NCBI GenBank assembly: GCA_025331435.1
Contig: JAIWNI010000004.1
Location: 248,001-312,000, forward strand
Direction: 5' to 3'
Origin: Choanephora cucurbitarum
Taxonomy: Eukaryota > Mucoromycota > Mucoromycetes > Mucorales > Choanephoraceae
Length of the DNA: 64,000 bases
The first letter of the stretch is position 1, and each line of letters opens with the position of its first letter. Below are positions 8,930 to 22,055 of this stretch, in pieces. The translations under genes and the position numbers were made by a program. The notes under the pieces were generated by a model. It saw only the letters and a list, made by a program, of their open reading frames with translations, was not told the DNA's origin and did no database searches.

Positions 8930-11105
8930 ATGACTTCAGCTTATAACACAGCACTTTCAACTTCATTTATGCAGCCGAGACAGACTGCCGTTCAAAAGAA
9001 GGAAGACATGACTTTACCTTCATCATTGCTTGCGCGTTCTTTAGCACCACCCAAATTCCCAAACTATCTTAAACAGACACTCTATGGAAAACTAGTGTTA
9101 GAACAATATCAATATCAACAACAGAAGCATGAAATAAAATCAACTTGTTCCGAGAAAGAACAATTTGAGACACTTGATTTACGTCTGCCTACTTTCTGGA
9201 ATACAAAAGATAAATCAAGAAATATTCAAATTGGCATGAATGGATTAGATCTATCGTATATAGGTACATAATGATCATATAGAGCATGAAACTATTGTAT
9301 TGACCACTTCTTTTTAAATAAGGTCCTGGTAAACAAGAGACACATGCCGCTTTAGCCAGATCCAATTTCCCAATGAAACCTCAATGTGGACTATTCTATT
9401 TTGAAATGAGAGTGATATCCAAAGGAGACGATGGTTATATCGGTATTGGTTTCTGTGCAGCTACCAACAAACTCGAAAGATTACCAGGTAATGTAAGATC
9501 AGGTGGATAATAAAGATGCTCTCTATTCAACATGTCATTAGGTTGGGATCCAGATTCATGGGGATATCATGGTGACGATGGTCATTCGTTTGAAGGATCT
9601 GGCACAGGCAAGAATTATGGCCCTTGTTTTACAACAGGTGATGTGATTGGCTGTGGTGTCAACTTTGCAGATAATTCAGCCTTCTATACAAAAAATGGCA
9701 AGTTTCTGGGCTATGCATTTACCCAGATGGATCTCAAAAAGGACATCTATCCTGCCATTGGATTACGCACACCAGGCGAACAAGTCACAGCCAACTTTGG
9801 TCATGAACCATTTGTGTTTGATATTGAACAGTACATTCGTGTAAGTTTAAGAGAGCTTGTTGTTGTGGGTTGTATTGATCAACAAAGTGCTCTAGGATCA
9901 ACAATTGAGATGGGTAGGCGATATCACTCGTCATTCTCTTCAGTCTTGTTCAAAGCCTACCATGGATCAACTGGTGCTTTCGTATCTTATCCATCATGGC
10001 TATACAAGCACAGCCAAGGCATTGGTACAGAACACAGATCATCTCTTTGGCGATCAACTTCTCTTTTTGACCAACTCAACTCATCTGTCGCATGAAGAAC
10101 GAGAGGGCAAACAACAACAACAACAGAGGGATATGGAAGAGAGACAACGTAAGTTGGTATAGCCTAAGCCTGTCTTATTCACTCATGCTATCTCTAGTCA
10201 TTCGATCGGCCATTGTTCATGGCCAGATTGATGAGGCCATTCGACTGATTGATCTCTATTTCCCCGGTGTACTTCAAGAAGAGGGTCGAGGACAAGAACT
10301 TCAGTTATGGTTAAAATGTGGTAAATTTGTAGAGATGATGCGACATTACTGCGAATTACAGTCGAGAACACACCCTATTGCACCCTTATCTTCGAGTTCA
10401 TCTTCTTCTAGTGCGAGTTCCTCTACTTCTTTACCATCTGAAAGAGAATTGCCTCATCAGAATAGGCGTAGACTAAGTTATGCAGCCATCACTGCTTCCT
10501 CTGAAGACGCTATGATGGTCAATACCTTAAAGGACGGTGTCAACATGTGGGGAAAGCGACCCAGTATATCGATGGAATCCTCCAATGACAAAATAGATAC
10601 AGATCATTCTGTTCAAGAGACAGCTGCACAACAACTAAGAGATATCATGCAATATGGACAGACCTTGCGAGATGAATATAAACATGATACCCGAGAAAGG
10701 ACAAAGGCTAGTTTAGTGGTATTTATCTTGATTTCATTGTAAGTGTTACATGAATCTGATAAGCATGATCATAGGAAATCTTTTCTCTGTTAGCCTATCC
10801 AGATCCTTATTGTAGTCCAGTAGCTTATTTGATGAATGCAAGTCGACGAGATGCACTGGCTACAGAAGTCAATGCGGCTATTTTAGGTAAGAGCAGATGA
10901 TGGTATTCATTGTGTGTGTGTATGTAGATCATCTTATGGCTCAAACATAGCTTTTCAAAAACGACCTGAAATGCCTGCCATGGAAAGAATCTATAGACAG
11001 ACCGTCCTGTGCAATAAGGAATTGGCTTGCAGTGGTCATGGTAAAGCTTCGTTATTAAACATAGATGCCTATTGTGTTCATCCTCCCATCACTCAATTTC
11101 AATAA
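8930..11105 (+). CDS. GID1: RanBPM-type GID/CTLH E3 ligase subunit (Gid1/Vid30)
   Basis: Predicted exons 8930..9263, 9323..9487, 9542..9840, 9896..10148, 10198..10718, 10775..10886 and 10951..11105 give 612 residues. Domains in order: a SPRY domain (about 105-270; '[22 protein letters not shown]', '[17 protein letters not shown]', '[13 protein letters not shown]'), a LisH motif ('[18 protein letters not shown]'), a CTLH/CRA region ('[22 protein letters not shown]', '[20 protein letters not shown]') and a C-terminal CRA part ending 'PITQFQ'. This order is that of RanBP9/10 and yeast Gid1/Vid30, the scaffold of the GID ubiquitin ligase that degrades gluconeogenic enzymes. A serine-rich insert lies between the CTLH and terminal parts. 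Confidence 0.92.
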
Positions 11106-11230
11106 ACTGCCCAATCAGAAAGCTTATGTGTAGATCAGTGGCTTAAAAAGCAAGAAAGAAAGAAAGGAAAGAAAAAAAAATCTATTTTGATTTTCGTTTT
11201 TTTTTTTTATTATTCTATACTTTAATAACT

Positions 11231-12727
11231 ATGTCTAATATGGATGTTGCCATGAGCTACCCAGCCTCTCGATTTGAGGCTGATAATACTTTGACTAACC
11301 CTGCTGTCTTGGAAAAGTATCAACTTGCTGCTGATATTGTCAATGGTAAATAGGAGAAAATGAAAGAAAATGAGTGATATTGATCAAACAAATCAAATGA
11401 TAGGTGTTCTTCCTCTTGTCGTCAGTAAGGTAGCTACTGGTGTTTCTGTTTGCGATCTGTGTCAATATGGTGATGATCTTATTGAAGCTCATGTAAGTAA
11501 ATTTTTTAACACCCGAGTCATTAAGAAAATCATACTAATTCTGACGATAGACCAAGAATATGTACAAGGCATCTGAAAGAGGTGTTGCTGTTCCTACCTG
11601 TGTATCTGTCAACAACCTTGTTCAATTCTTTTCTCCTCTTGCCGAAAACGATATTCATTTAAAGCCTGGAGATGTTGTCAAGATGTAAGTGGTAACGGAT
11701 GAATATAATTCGATGTCTAACCTATAGTGTATCCTTAAAGTGAATTAGGTGTTCATATTGATGGTTACATTGCAACTGCTGCTCACACTACCATTGTTAC
11801 TCTTGATACACAACAACCTATCACTGGTAAGGCTGCTGATGTAGTTGCTGCTACACACCTTGCTTATGAAACTGCTCTTCGCATGCTTCGTCCTGGTATA
11901 AAGGTAAAAAGTTGATTGAAAGGAATACAGGACATAGGAGACTTATATTTTTTAAAAAAAAAAGGCTTCTGAAATCACTCGTGTGATTACTGAGATTGCT
12001 GCCTATTTCCGTTGTCAACCTGTCGAAGGCACCTTTTCTTCACCTATGAAGCGATTTGTGTTGCGTGCCGGTAAAGATATCGAGAACCGCTTTTTGGAAG
12101 ATTTGATTGTTCAAGAGTTGGACAAATACGATTTCGAAGTGGAAGCCAACCAAGTCTATCAACTCAACATTGTCTTGTCTACAGGTGATGGCAGTGTCAA
12201 GAACACAGATTACAAACCTTTTGTCTATCAGAGAGATGTCAACAAATCTTATCAACTCAAGATGAAATCAGCCCGTCAAGCCTATGCTGAGATCAATGCC
12301 AACCACACCGTCTTTCCCTTCTCTACCCGTGCTCTCTCTGGTAACACAGCTCGTCTCGGCTTGACTTCATTGTTGCAACACGAATTGATTACTGCTCACC
12401 CTGTCATGCGTACCAAGTTAACTTCTGATCTTGTGGCTCAATATAAGGGTACTGTCTTGGTCACAGCTGAAGGACCTGTCCGTAACACACGCTCATTGCA
12501 ACTTCCTTATGTTCATTCTCAATACTGCATACCCCAGAACACAACTGCTGCTACTGTCTTGAGTACTCCTGCTGTTAAGGAGATCAGACAAGCTAAGCCT
12601 TTGCCTGCTGCTGATGTCAACTTTGGTGAACGTCGTGTTGAGGTAAGTTTTTGAAGTGTTTGGTTGATATGTTATCTAATTTTTTCCTTATTAGAAAAAT
12701 GATGTTGAAATGGAAATGGAAGAGTAA
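11231..12727 (+). CDS. EBP1/PA2G4-like protein (methionine aminopeptidase fold, non-catalytic)
   Basis: Predicted exons 11231..11345, 11404..11492, 11551..11684, 11741..11903, 11965..12642 and 12695..12727 give 403 residues, close to human PA2G4 (394). Family marks are 'KYQLAADIVNGVLP', 'GVAVPTCVSVNN', 'GDVVKIELGVHIDGYIA' and 'FPFSTRAL'. The M24 fold is kept, but the family is not a working aminopeptidase. The protein ends in an acidic 'NDVEMEMEE'. EBP1 and S. pombe Cdb4 bind ribosomes and nucleic acid and act in growth control and 60S function. It converges on the ADP/ATP carrier gene, 170 bp between stops. Confidence 0.93.
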
Positions 12728-12897
12728 AAATAAGAGTTACTCAAAACATCATCATCATTGTTTAGATAAAAAAAAAATTATTATTACATGCAACCCTACA
12801 CAACATTACATTCTCTCTCTCTCTCTTTTTGGCATTTTCTTGTAAATATAAAGAATAAAAAATAGAATCAAATCTCTTTTATTATTGTGATCTATCT

Positions 12898-13922
12898 TTA
12901 ACCAGATCCACCAGAGAACTTTTTACCAAAGAGAATCAATTGAAGTTGATCATAACCAGACAAGACACCAGCACCAGCAATAGCACGGAGAATGTTGGCA
13001 CCAGCACCCTTAAAGAGAGACTTGGTACCTTCTTTGGCAACAATTTCACGGAAAGCATGAAGAGAAGAATCATACTTGACAGCAGCACCAGAAGTCATCA
13101 TCATACGACGACGAATGGTATCAATAGGATAAGAAGCTAAAAAGAAAGTCAGTACATAAGGTTATTCAAGACACGCGTAATGTTCTTACCAAGACCAGCA
13201 CCGGTAGTTACAGCCCAACCAAGCAAGAAGGTAGCCAAGAAAGATTGTTGAAGGTTTTCAGGCATGACAGGCTTAATGGAATCATACATACCAAAGTAAA
13301 GACCACGGTAGACGATGATACCAACACAAGAGATGTTGAAACCACGGTACAAACCAGCAATACCATCAGAAGCCAAGGTCTTTCTGTAGACATCAATCAG
13401 ACCGTTGAATTGACGTTCTCCACCACCCTTCTTGGCTGACTTGGCATCATTGGCAAGACGAGTACGGGCGAAATCAAGAGAATAGACAAACAAGAGAGAA
13501 GAGGCACCGGCAAGACCACCAGAGGCCAAGTTACCAGCAAACCAGGCCCAATAGCCATCCTTCTTGTTACGGTTGAACATACGCTTGAATTTATCCTTGA
13601 AGGCAAAGTTCAAGGCTTGCGTGGGGAAATAACGGATTACGTTAGCTGTGTTACCTCTCCACATGGAGATAAGACCTTCATCCTTGACTGTACGAGTGAA
13701 ACAGTCACCGATGCCTTTGTAAGGGTGAGAGAGACGACCTTGCTTGATCATTTCATCTTGGTTTTGGATCAAGAGCTTGATACGTTCAATAGGAGCAGCA
13801 GCGGTCTTTGAGACAGCGGCGGAGACACCACCCATCAAGAAGTCCTACCATCGCGTAGGAGTTATAAAATATGCTCTGTTTTAAACTTGCTTACTTACAA
13901 TCACAAACTTGTTTGAATCCAT
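12898..13922 (-). CDS. Mitochondrial ADP/ATP carrier
   Basis: Predicted exons (minus strand) 13922..13899, 13844..13190 and 13136..12898 give 305 residues. The first exon codes for only MDSNKFVI. The three carrier repeats are visible: '[14 protein letters not shown]', '[13 protein letters not shown]' and '[12 protein letters not shown]'. RRRMMM is the diagnostic signature of ADP/ATP translocases. It exchanges matrix ATP for cytosolic ADP across the inner membrane. Strongly biased codon choice, as in the neighbouring EBP1 gene, suggests high expression. Confidence 0.97.
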
Positions 13923-14135
13923 TGTTTTGGAAGAAAAAGAGAAAGAAAAAGAGAAAGAAAGAAAGAAAGAAAAAAATAAACGCGTTTAAATGACTCTGGT
14001 TCTTGGTTTCGTTTGGCTTGTTTATAAGAAAATCAGGTTCGTGCGGTCTTCTAAACCCCCGCTTTCTAAATTCCGGGGGTCATGTACGACCTGAAAGAAA
14101 GTGACGGATAGACTATTTTATTGTGTATTTAAAAC

Positions 14136-14778
14136 TCAGTATATTTTATCAAGGTCAATATCATACGAAATATTACAGCCACAACTATGCTTTGCATTTG
14201 GATTATCAATCACTTGAAATGTGGATCCAATCAATTCTTGCACATAATCTACCACAGATCCTCTTAGGAACTGAAGAGATACACTATCCACTACCAATCG
14301 AACACCTTCCTTTTCAAACACTCTAAAGAAAGATATATCAGTTTTGCTGACCCTTGTTCAAATACAATAGACTTTACATATCATCTTCATCTAATGTATT
14401 GGTCAATTCCATCTTATTCTGATATCCATGACATCCTCCTGAATCTACCAAGATACGTAACATTTGTTCACTGTCTTGTTCTCTTTCCTGAATCACTTTC
14501 AATTGCTACATACAAACATTAGACTTTGTGTATTTGACAACAAGAGATAGACTGACCTTGATTGCTCTATCTGTAATGCCTAATCCATCTTCTGTAGTGG
14601 CAGGTTTGATGGTAACAGAAGAAGAAGCCATTGTTCTCTTTGGATATAAAGTATGAGGCATAGTAATAGAATGAGGTTGTCGATTGACTACGCAGAATAA
14701 TGTTCGTTTGGGTAATATGGGTGTTGATCTTATTGAACGAGATAATGTAAAGGCTCTATGGAATGCAAATCTGAACAT
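14136..14778 (-). CDS. ISA2: Mitochondrial iron-sulfur assembly protein ISA2-like
   Basis: Predicted exons (minus strand) 14778..14557, 14505..14378 and 14322..14136 give 178 residues. An arginine-rich presequence (MFRFAFHRAFTLSRSIR) is followed by an A-type carrier domain. The three conserved cysteines are in 'VDSGGCHGYQNK' and 'HSCGCNISYDI'. 'VVDSVSLQFLRGSVVDYVQELIGS' and 'FQVIDNPNAKHSCGC' place it with ISA2/ISCA2 rather than ISA1. It acts with ISA1 and IBA57 in making mitochondrial [4Fe-4S] clusters. It lies in tandem with TAF10. Confidence 0.93.
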
Positions 14779-15003
14779 AGCTTATTAAATGATGATATAT
14801 AAGAAAAAAGAAGAAGAAAAAAAGAGAGAGAGAAAAAGAGCTTATAGAGGGACTTTTTATTTTTTATTTTTATTTCCAGAATAGACCACACTGAATCTAA
14901 CAAAATAGACTTTTGGCACACACAATCCTTTATAACTATAGATTTGCATTGAAAGGCATTTCTTTTATTTACAATGATAGAGACTTTTAAAAAAAAAAAG
15001 AAG

Positions 15004-15565
15004 TTAAGAATAATACTCAGGTTTTTTAATATTGACACCATATTCAGCCAATGCAGCTGTTAAATCTTCCATAGTTAACACTGTCTTGCGTTCCTATACA
15101 AACAGTCAATCCCTACTGACTATGTAATTGTCTGTTGTCTTACTTTGCCGGATTTTCGATTGCCTGATTGTCGTACTTTACAATACTGAAAAGCATCTGT
15201 AGCAATATCAGCTACGAATTTCTGTGTGGCCAATGCTAAAAGACGTTTACTGTCTAATAGGGTAAGTCATCTAACAACCATAACCTATGATTTCACTTAC
15301 ATGCGTACATCATCGCAGTTAAAGCCAGACTTCGAAAGATAATAGTCAGTGACAGCATCGGGTATCTATAACAAAGGAGATCAGTAAGAGATTCAACTAG
15401 AGAATCAACAAAAGTTACAATAGGTGCATAATTGTCCATCATGGCAAGAAACTCTGCCATTGTCTTTTCTTTATTGGCTGTCTCATCGTTTCTTAGTCCT
15501 TGTGAATCTGGTTGTATAGAAGTATCTTTTATGAGGTGGTTATTGTTGTCAGTAGGGTCACTCAT
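15004..15565 (-). CDS. TAF10: TFIID/SAGA subunit TAF10
   Basis: Predicted exons (minus strand) 15565..15419, 15365..15301, 15249..15144 and 15093..15004 give 135 residues. After a disordered N-terminus come 'LAMMDNYAPIIPDAVTDYYL', 'LALATQKFVADIATDAFQYC' and 'TLTAALAEYG'-like helix 3 ('LTMEDLTAALAEYGVNIKKP'), which form the TAF10 histone fold. TAF10 pairs with TAF8 in TFIID and SPT7 in SAGA. The basic linker between helices is short here. Family length and order of helices are typical. Confidence 0.93.
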
Positions 15566-15776
15566 AAGGGCTAATATGTATATAGAAAAGAAGAATGTAT
15601 AAAAGAGAGAAAGAAGAAAAAAAAAAAAAAGCAAAAAGAAAAAAAAAAGTACATTGACCATTTCCGGCATTTGTCCGACTAATAAAAACAAGTTTATTGT
15701 TTCTCCAAAAGAAGAGAGGGGGAATCTTAGTCCAGTAAATCAACCAAAGCTAGAAGTAAAAGGTTAATTCCAAGCC

Positions 15777-18700
15777 TTAAAGAGATTGGGATTTGTTATC
15801 TTTACCTTGGAAAATTAAAGAACCTGTTAAAGTACATAGGAGCACAATGGCATCCAATTGTGCAAATGGAAGTGCGCACATAGACCATAAGACAATGGCA
15901 TTGATAACACGAGAACCAATAATGATTTTACCATACAGATCTATTTGACGTTCAGAGTGAGTTATGGATGTATTCATACGCGTGTCTTTGTTTACCTGAA
16001 ATCTTTGTGTTTAATGCCTTGATCATGGAATTCAAGATAAGGATGAGACCAGCAAAGATCAAGAATGTCTTGTAAACAAAGATCAATTCATATTGAGTGA
16101 TAGATTCAGTGAAAGAAGCACCTTCACCACCTGATCTACGCATCAAGTGGTTGTGTTGGCTAGATGCTATTGTAGGATGTTCTGCCTCACTCTCTTGAGA
16201 CGAAATCAGCTGGACGGTAGACATGACAGCAGAGACAGCCATATATTTACACCAAACTGTCCAGTGATCTGAGGTGGTAGGCCAGCTACTCTTTTGGGTA
16301 TTGTATCGGGCTTGCTCTTCTTGGATTTGCATTGCCATGTCTATAGGGTTATAATCACTTTCTTGATTCGACTGAATCATGTGGATGGCTCTCTTTGCCT
16401 TATGGTGTGCTGAAGATGCTGCAGTACTCTCAGAAGTGTTTTCTGTTGCTGCTGCAGATGTTTCAGTGCCATGAGAGGCTTCAGTGCCAGTACTATGGGT
16501 AGACTCAGTACTTGTGCCATGAGAGGCTTCAGTGCCAGTACTATGGGTAGACTCAGTGCCAGTACTATGGGTAGACTCAGTGCCAGTACTATGGGTAGAC
16601 TCAGTACTAGTGCCATGGGTAGACTCAGTGCCAGTACTATGGGTAGACTCAGTGCCAGTACTATGGGTAGACTCAGTACTAGTGCCATGGGTGGCTTCAG
16701 TACTAGTGCCATGGGTGGCTTCAGTACTAGTGCCATGGGTAGACTCGCCATGAGAACTGGATTCAGCAGATGAAGCTTCTTCAGCAGGCAACTTATGGTC
16801 TCTAATCAATTGGTACTTGTAGATCTTGAGCCTAAATAATAGATCAGTAAAGATGACCACGAAACAAAGCCAAAGACACTTACACATCAATAAGAGAGAT
16901 ACCAAAGGCTACTTGACACAAATGCAAGGGAAAATGAAGATAGACCCAGATTTGGTGATACTTGTTATGCAAGAAAATCTAACATACCAAACAAGAAGTG
17001 AGAAAAGGGTGATTCATTTGCTTTTTTCTTAACATTACCTCTTTGTTGAAATCTTCAAAGTACATAAAGAAGAAGCCAAAGATAATAAAGACAGCCATAA
17101 AGTTAGGAACACTATAGACAAGCATGAGTCATCAAGGAAACAAAAGACAAGAATATACATACACAATAATCAAATGGTTTCCACCTTCAGATACTAAAGA
17201 GACTAAACCCATCAGGTTTTCACCCAAGACAATCAATGAGAGTAAGCCCAATCGTTCAGCTAAATGACTAGCTGCCCAAGAAAGGGACTTGTCACTACGA
17301 ACAATCACATTGACCAACACTTCAATCAAGATACCAAAGAACCAAAGGAGACGATGTATACTGGTTTCAAGGATCACAAGAGAAGACGCCCATAAGGCAA
17401 TTGAGATCAAGTTAGCACCCACATAAAATGAGAGAGCCAATCGAGATTTCGATTTTGTAAGTAAGGCAACCACAAACACTATGAAAAGTAAGCAACCGAT
17501 CTGTTTACTCTTATTTTACTAACTTACCAACAAAGTATTCAACTGCAAGGACACCCTTGAGAGCTAAACCATATGAGTATACAAGACATTGACGCTAAGA
17601 AACAAGTCTTACCTATATAACCATATACATAGCCTGTTGAATACAAAAAGTATTCTGAAGAACCAGCCATGCCAACTATCATTCAAATGGTTTATTTCGG
17701 GTATATCGACATGGATAAGATCATACTTACTCACTGCACACATTTCTACTAATCGATAGATATGATGTACAACATCATCACTAATAAACAAGAAAAAGGT
17801 AAGTTAAGTCATGTTGACTTGAGAAAAGAAAAAAAGGGAATCCCTACGTGTCAAATCGTGCTGTATACCTAATCAAGTCAGAAAAATGAGTTAAACACAA
17901 CGTGAACAAAAAGAGCAATAACACCTACAAGGAACTGGCACACCAACCCCACCAAGTGATAATAAACCATTGTGCATATAATCCGAGTGAACTCCAATCT
18001 TTGATATGGTGGCTATGAGTGAACTGTGTTAAGGTAGCTACAAAGAAAAGATCATAGAACAGTTCAAGCCAGCTTGCTGCCTTTTCAACACCTATATCAG
18101 CGCTGAGATCAGGTTCGGGGTGTTGGAAAAACGGACGGCGGGTTTGTTCCACAGGCACATCTTCATGGAAATTGTGTTTTGGCTTAAACTCCACATAGAG
18201 ATTATCGTTGAATTCAATCGTATGGTTATCAGGGTGGTTGTGCTGTTGATGGTGGTGATGATGGTTTAGTTCTCCATGAACAAAGTCACCTTTATGATGG
18301 ATTTTGATGGAGAAATCTCGTTTGATCTTATAGAGGAAATCTGTAAGACCATCTGTGTCCTTGACACCATTGAACCGAATCTTTTCTTGGGGATTGAAAT
18401 TTAACTAAAGTACAAGTCAGTTGGTTGTCATCTTGAATCAGTAAAACATCTTATTACTCTTTGACTGAAATCTTCTGCTGTATCATGATCCAATACAAAC
18501 TTTTGATTGCCTTTCAGTTGTTTGAAATGCAGTACTAAGCAAGCATTGGTTTAGTATCAATTGATTGCAGACAAACAGTCTGTTTTTTCTTTACCTAATA
18601 CATAATCTCTATGATGATGAGTCTCAGCTCTAAGTAAAGTAAGTTAATCGAAAAGAAATAGACCAAAAGGTGGCTTATTTTACCCAATCAATCTCTCCTG

Positions 18701-19072
18701 TTGATGATCCTCTCCTGAATGTTGATGCGTGAGTGACCATCTGTTCATTTTAGATTTGAAGTTCTGTTTGCGTTCTTGATGGTCATGAAACTCCTTCTGT
18801 GGATGAGTCAAGATATCACCAAACGTTTCTTCACCGTGGTGATAAACAGGTTTCTCATCTAGATCTGTTTCAAGCTTCTCATGCATCTCATAGGCTTCAT
18901 TATCATAAGCACCTGCACCAGCCAATCCTACACTTTCCTCTTCATCATCAGAGGTCTGTTGTTTGGGTATACGCATACTTCTGCCAATAGGAGGCCTGAA
19001 GCGACCTCCGCGTAGGGTTGGTCCTCTTCTCACTGATGCACTCGATAGTTGATGGTTCAGGGAAGAATCCAT
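15777..19072 (-). CDS. LtrA-family multi-pass membrane protein with tandem repeats
   Basis: Thirteen exons are predicted on the minus strand: 19072..18684, 18629..18595, 18534..18458, 18404..17929, 17868..17848, 17780..17731, 17675..17613, 17563..17528, 17478..17163, 17111..17039, 16978..16884, 16831..15996 and 15940..15777, giving 876 residues. The hydrophilic N-terminus (about 280 residues, with a His-rich stretch) precedes 'KAASWLELFYDLFFVATLTQ', 'TWWGWCASSLYTARFDTDD' and 'AERLGLLSLIVLGENLMGLV', the marks of the low-temperature-requirement A family. Many hydrophobic helices follow. Exon 12 holds an extramembrane loop of 8-residue repeats (THGTSTEx / THSTGTEx). The biochemical function of fungal LtrA proteins is not established. 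All junctions keep frame, and one exon is only 21 nt. Confidence 0.85.
16466..16760 (-). repeat. 24-bp coding minisatellite in the LtrA-family gene
   Basis: About 12 tandem 24-bp units read on the minus strand as Thr-His-(Gly/Ser)-Thr-(Ser/Gly)-Thr-Glu-(Ala/Ser). Two main unit types alternate. All units are in frame. The loop is rich in Ser/Thr, so O-mannosylation is possible. Confidence 0.9.
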
Positions 19073-22055
19073 TTGAGAATACAGAAAAAGAGAGAGAGAA
19101 AAAAAAAAGAGAAAAAGAAAGAAAGTGATAACACTATGGGGTTTCTATTTTTAATTTATACTCATTTTAACCACGTCGATCCTTCTATCAAAAAAAAAAA
19201 GGGTGAGTGAAACAAGCCAATTTATTGGTAAATTATTTGACTAAAAATGGATAATCCTAAAAAAGAAGACGCTAAACTGGTTTATATTACAGGTTCATCC
19301 TTTTCTTTTGTGATTGCATGTTCATGTTTGACAACATTATTTAATAAAATAAAATAAAAGAGTGAAGAAGGTTATTTTTGGTCTGTTGTAACACCCTAAT
19401 CAATCAAATATGAAGGTAAACAATGAGTTCAACCAAAAACTAATTTACACCATTTACGGAAATGGAATTTCTAAAAAAAAAACAAAATAAAGAAAACCTA
19501 TCAAACACATATTCTTGTGTTTAGCATCTCCTATCTTATTTCCATTCATTTGGCAGAGTATAGGCTTAGATATGAACGATAGTTTCTTGAATGAGACAAC
19601 ACGATTAGCCAATGCTGTTGTTAGTATGCGTCTAATTTGCCAAAGCATCTTGTTATTTCACAGAGGTTTGATTCACTTGTGAAACAACCTGCTTCGGTTA
19701 CCAATGAATATACAGGCGATTGCAACAACATGCAATAAACTATTATGTTAATGTATGGAGAAAGAGAGGGATTAATGGAATCTATTGAATGCAGGAGTGA
19801 TCTAATCTATTAATAATACTATAAAGTAACAGTAGTAAGCCCAAATTACACCTAAAAAAAATACCTGATATAGACAATTTTTTAAACAGATAATGGGAAG
19901 GTTTAATCACTCAGTTGAATGTTCTGAATGCTTCTTATACGTTTGCTACTTTTATCACTCTTAAGTGTGATTATTTCTTGGCTGCAGAAAGAAACTGGGG
20001 AGAAAGAGAGAGAGAGAGTTATGTTTGCGCAGTAACATGGCCAGTCTTCTTTGGTTGGTAGATCAGTATGACCAACTTAAAAAAAAAAAAAGACACAGTC
20101 ATAAAAGTTAGTATGATAACACTTGGAACAAGACAACAACAAAAAAAATCATGTATGTTACTTTGCCTTTTTGGTGTAATTAATGTCAAGTAAGACAACC
20201 AGCATGAAGTTTTAACAAAGACCTAATTATAATTACCCAATTTAGCCGAGATTGTGGGGGGAGCGGGGAAGAGAGAGAGGGGGGGGGGGACACTGTCACT
20301 AACAATCACTTTAATTTTAGTGGGCAGTCTTGACGTTCTAGACAAGCAGAGAGAGTACAAAAATCTTCTAAATTAGCATTAAAAAAAAAAGGTACATGGT
20401 GAATTCAGGCTACAGCCATGTATTTTCACTCAGAGTTAGATAAATTCCCCTCTCTTTTCTCTATGTGGAAAAGAAAGCGGGGGGTTTTTTTTAAAGCGTT
20501 AACATTCCACACTGTGATTCTAGAAAAAAAGAGAGAGGGGAAGAGGCACTTTGTTCATCATAGTCTTTTAATTAGCAGTCGCCAAAAGAAAGCAGGTAAA
20601 TAGGTGCCTATTTGGCTCTCACTTTGAAATCAAGCCTAAAAGTCTATTTGGTGATGTAGAGATCAGTAGCTTCTCTTGATAGCTTAGTGGATCGAGCGTA
20701 GTCTTACAGCATAGTTTTTAACAATAAGGTGGGGTTATTGTTTTCTTTTTTGAAACACATGTAGGTTGTATGGAATCATTTTTGTCTGCATATTCCTGCT
20801 TCTTTCTTTAGTTTGCACATGTATTCTACTAGATTTGTCAAGTCTTTGCGTCTCTCGTTTTAGACTAAATGTTTAGTTAGTTGTGGGGAAACTCTTGATT
20901 CAATCGTTAGCTGGTCTCTTTTTTTTCTCGTTTTTATGAAGCTCTGAGCAACGCCAACATCATTCTGTACGGTTGAGTATTGAACTGTTCTTTTTTTTTT
21001 TTTTAGAGAAATGGGGTTCAGAGCAATCAAAGCAAGTTTTACTAGTAGGAATCTATAGCTTATGTCTATGGAATCGACTGCTAATGAAAGTCCATTAGGA
21101 TGGTGATGACAGTTTTGTCTAATCTATAAGACTTCTCACAGTGACCATTCTTGATTTAAACACAACATAACCTTTACACGCCTGATTTAAGCCTAGGATT
21201 TTAAGCAAAGATTGAAAAGCTGTTTGTTGAAACTATCTTTATTCTCCATATAAGAATAATGCATAGAGGTCTAAAAAAAGAAGAGATTATGCTTGAATTG
21301 GGAAAAGATTATTCTTATTCAAATTCAACTTTTGGAAAAACAAGTCAAAGGAATACCAGATAATGATGAGACCAGTATACTCGCTATGGTAAATGTTGGA
21401 CTGCATGCATTTAATAGTAATCCGAAATCTTCTCAGCCAAAGTGTTCTTAAATTCCAATTTGCTATGCTAAGATACTGATAACCCAATAAAAAAAAGGAA
21501 AGATCCACCAAAATAATAGCAGAGATCAACAGAAATGACTCAGAATATACCTATGGTTGTAGCGGCTCTCTGTGGGAGAGATTATGATTTTTGTATATAC
21601 GCCGGCTAATGAAAGTCTTGCCTAAACAACATAAACTTACAATTACCTTGTTGGACAATCAGAAACAGAATGAAACAAGGAAATGGAGGAGCATGCTACA
21701 GTAGAACTCAGAAGCTTTACAACATTATACGTCCTCACTCACTTTAGATCTTTACGGATTGATAAAATCTTTAAAAAAAGAAAGAAAGACTGCCTATACT
21801 ATCTACCTAATGCATCTATATCCGATCAGCTGCATCTTTCTTTGTAACACAATCCTATCGTAAATAAGCTGCGGTTTTGTAACATCGCGCTTTTGGTATA
21901 GAAGGATAAAGGTCACTTTTCTAAGTACGAGTTCTGCTAATCCAAAACGACAACATGCTTTTAACAACTGCGACTTATTTCATAAAGAAAACAATGTATG
22001 TATATGCAAACCATTCATAATATCCAAAAGAAAAAAAAAGGACATGTTATGCTTT
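19073..22055. other. Long intergenic stretch without a supported gene
   Basis: Nearly 3 kb with only short, unsupported frames on either strand. It contains a purine tract with ten or more consecutive G near 20280, several GA tracts and poly(A/T) runs. A box-A-like sequence (TAGCTTAGTGGATCGAGC, about 20683) suggests the D-arm of a tRNA but has no matching B box or anticodon stem. A non-coding RNA gene cannot be excluded. Confidence 0.5.

Noticed and set aside
16377..16773. Open frames in other frames and on the opposite strand over the LtrA minisatellite
   Set aside because: A 24-bp repeat with no stop in any frame produces these automatically. Only the frame matching the LtrA exons is real.
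20672..20750. tRNA-like sequence (A-box-like TAGCTTAGTGGATCGAGC)
   Set aside because: A four-pair D-stem can be drawn, but no anticodon stem and no B box (GGTTCGA) follow at the right distance.
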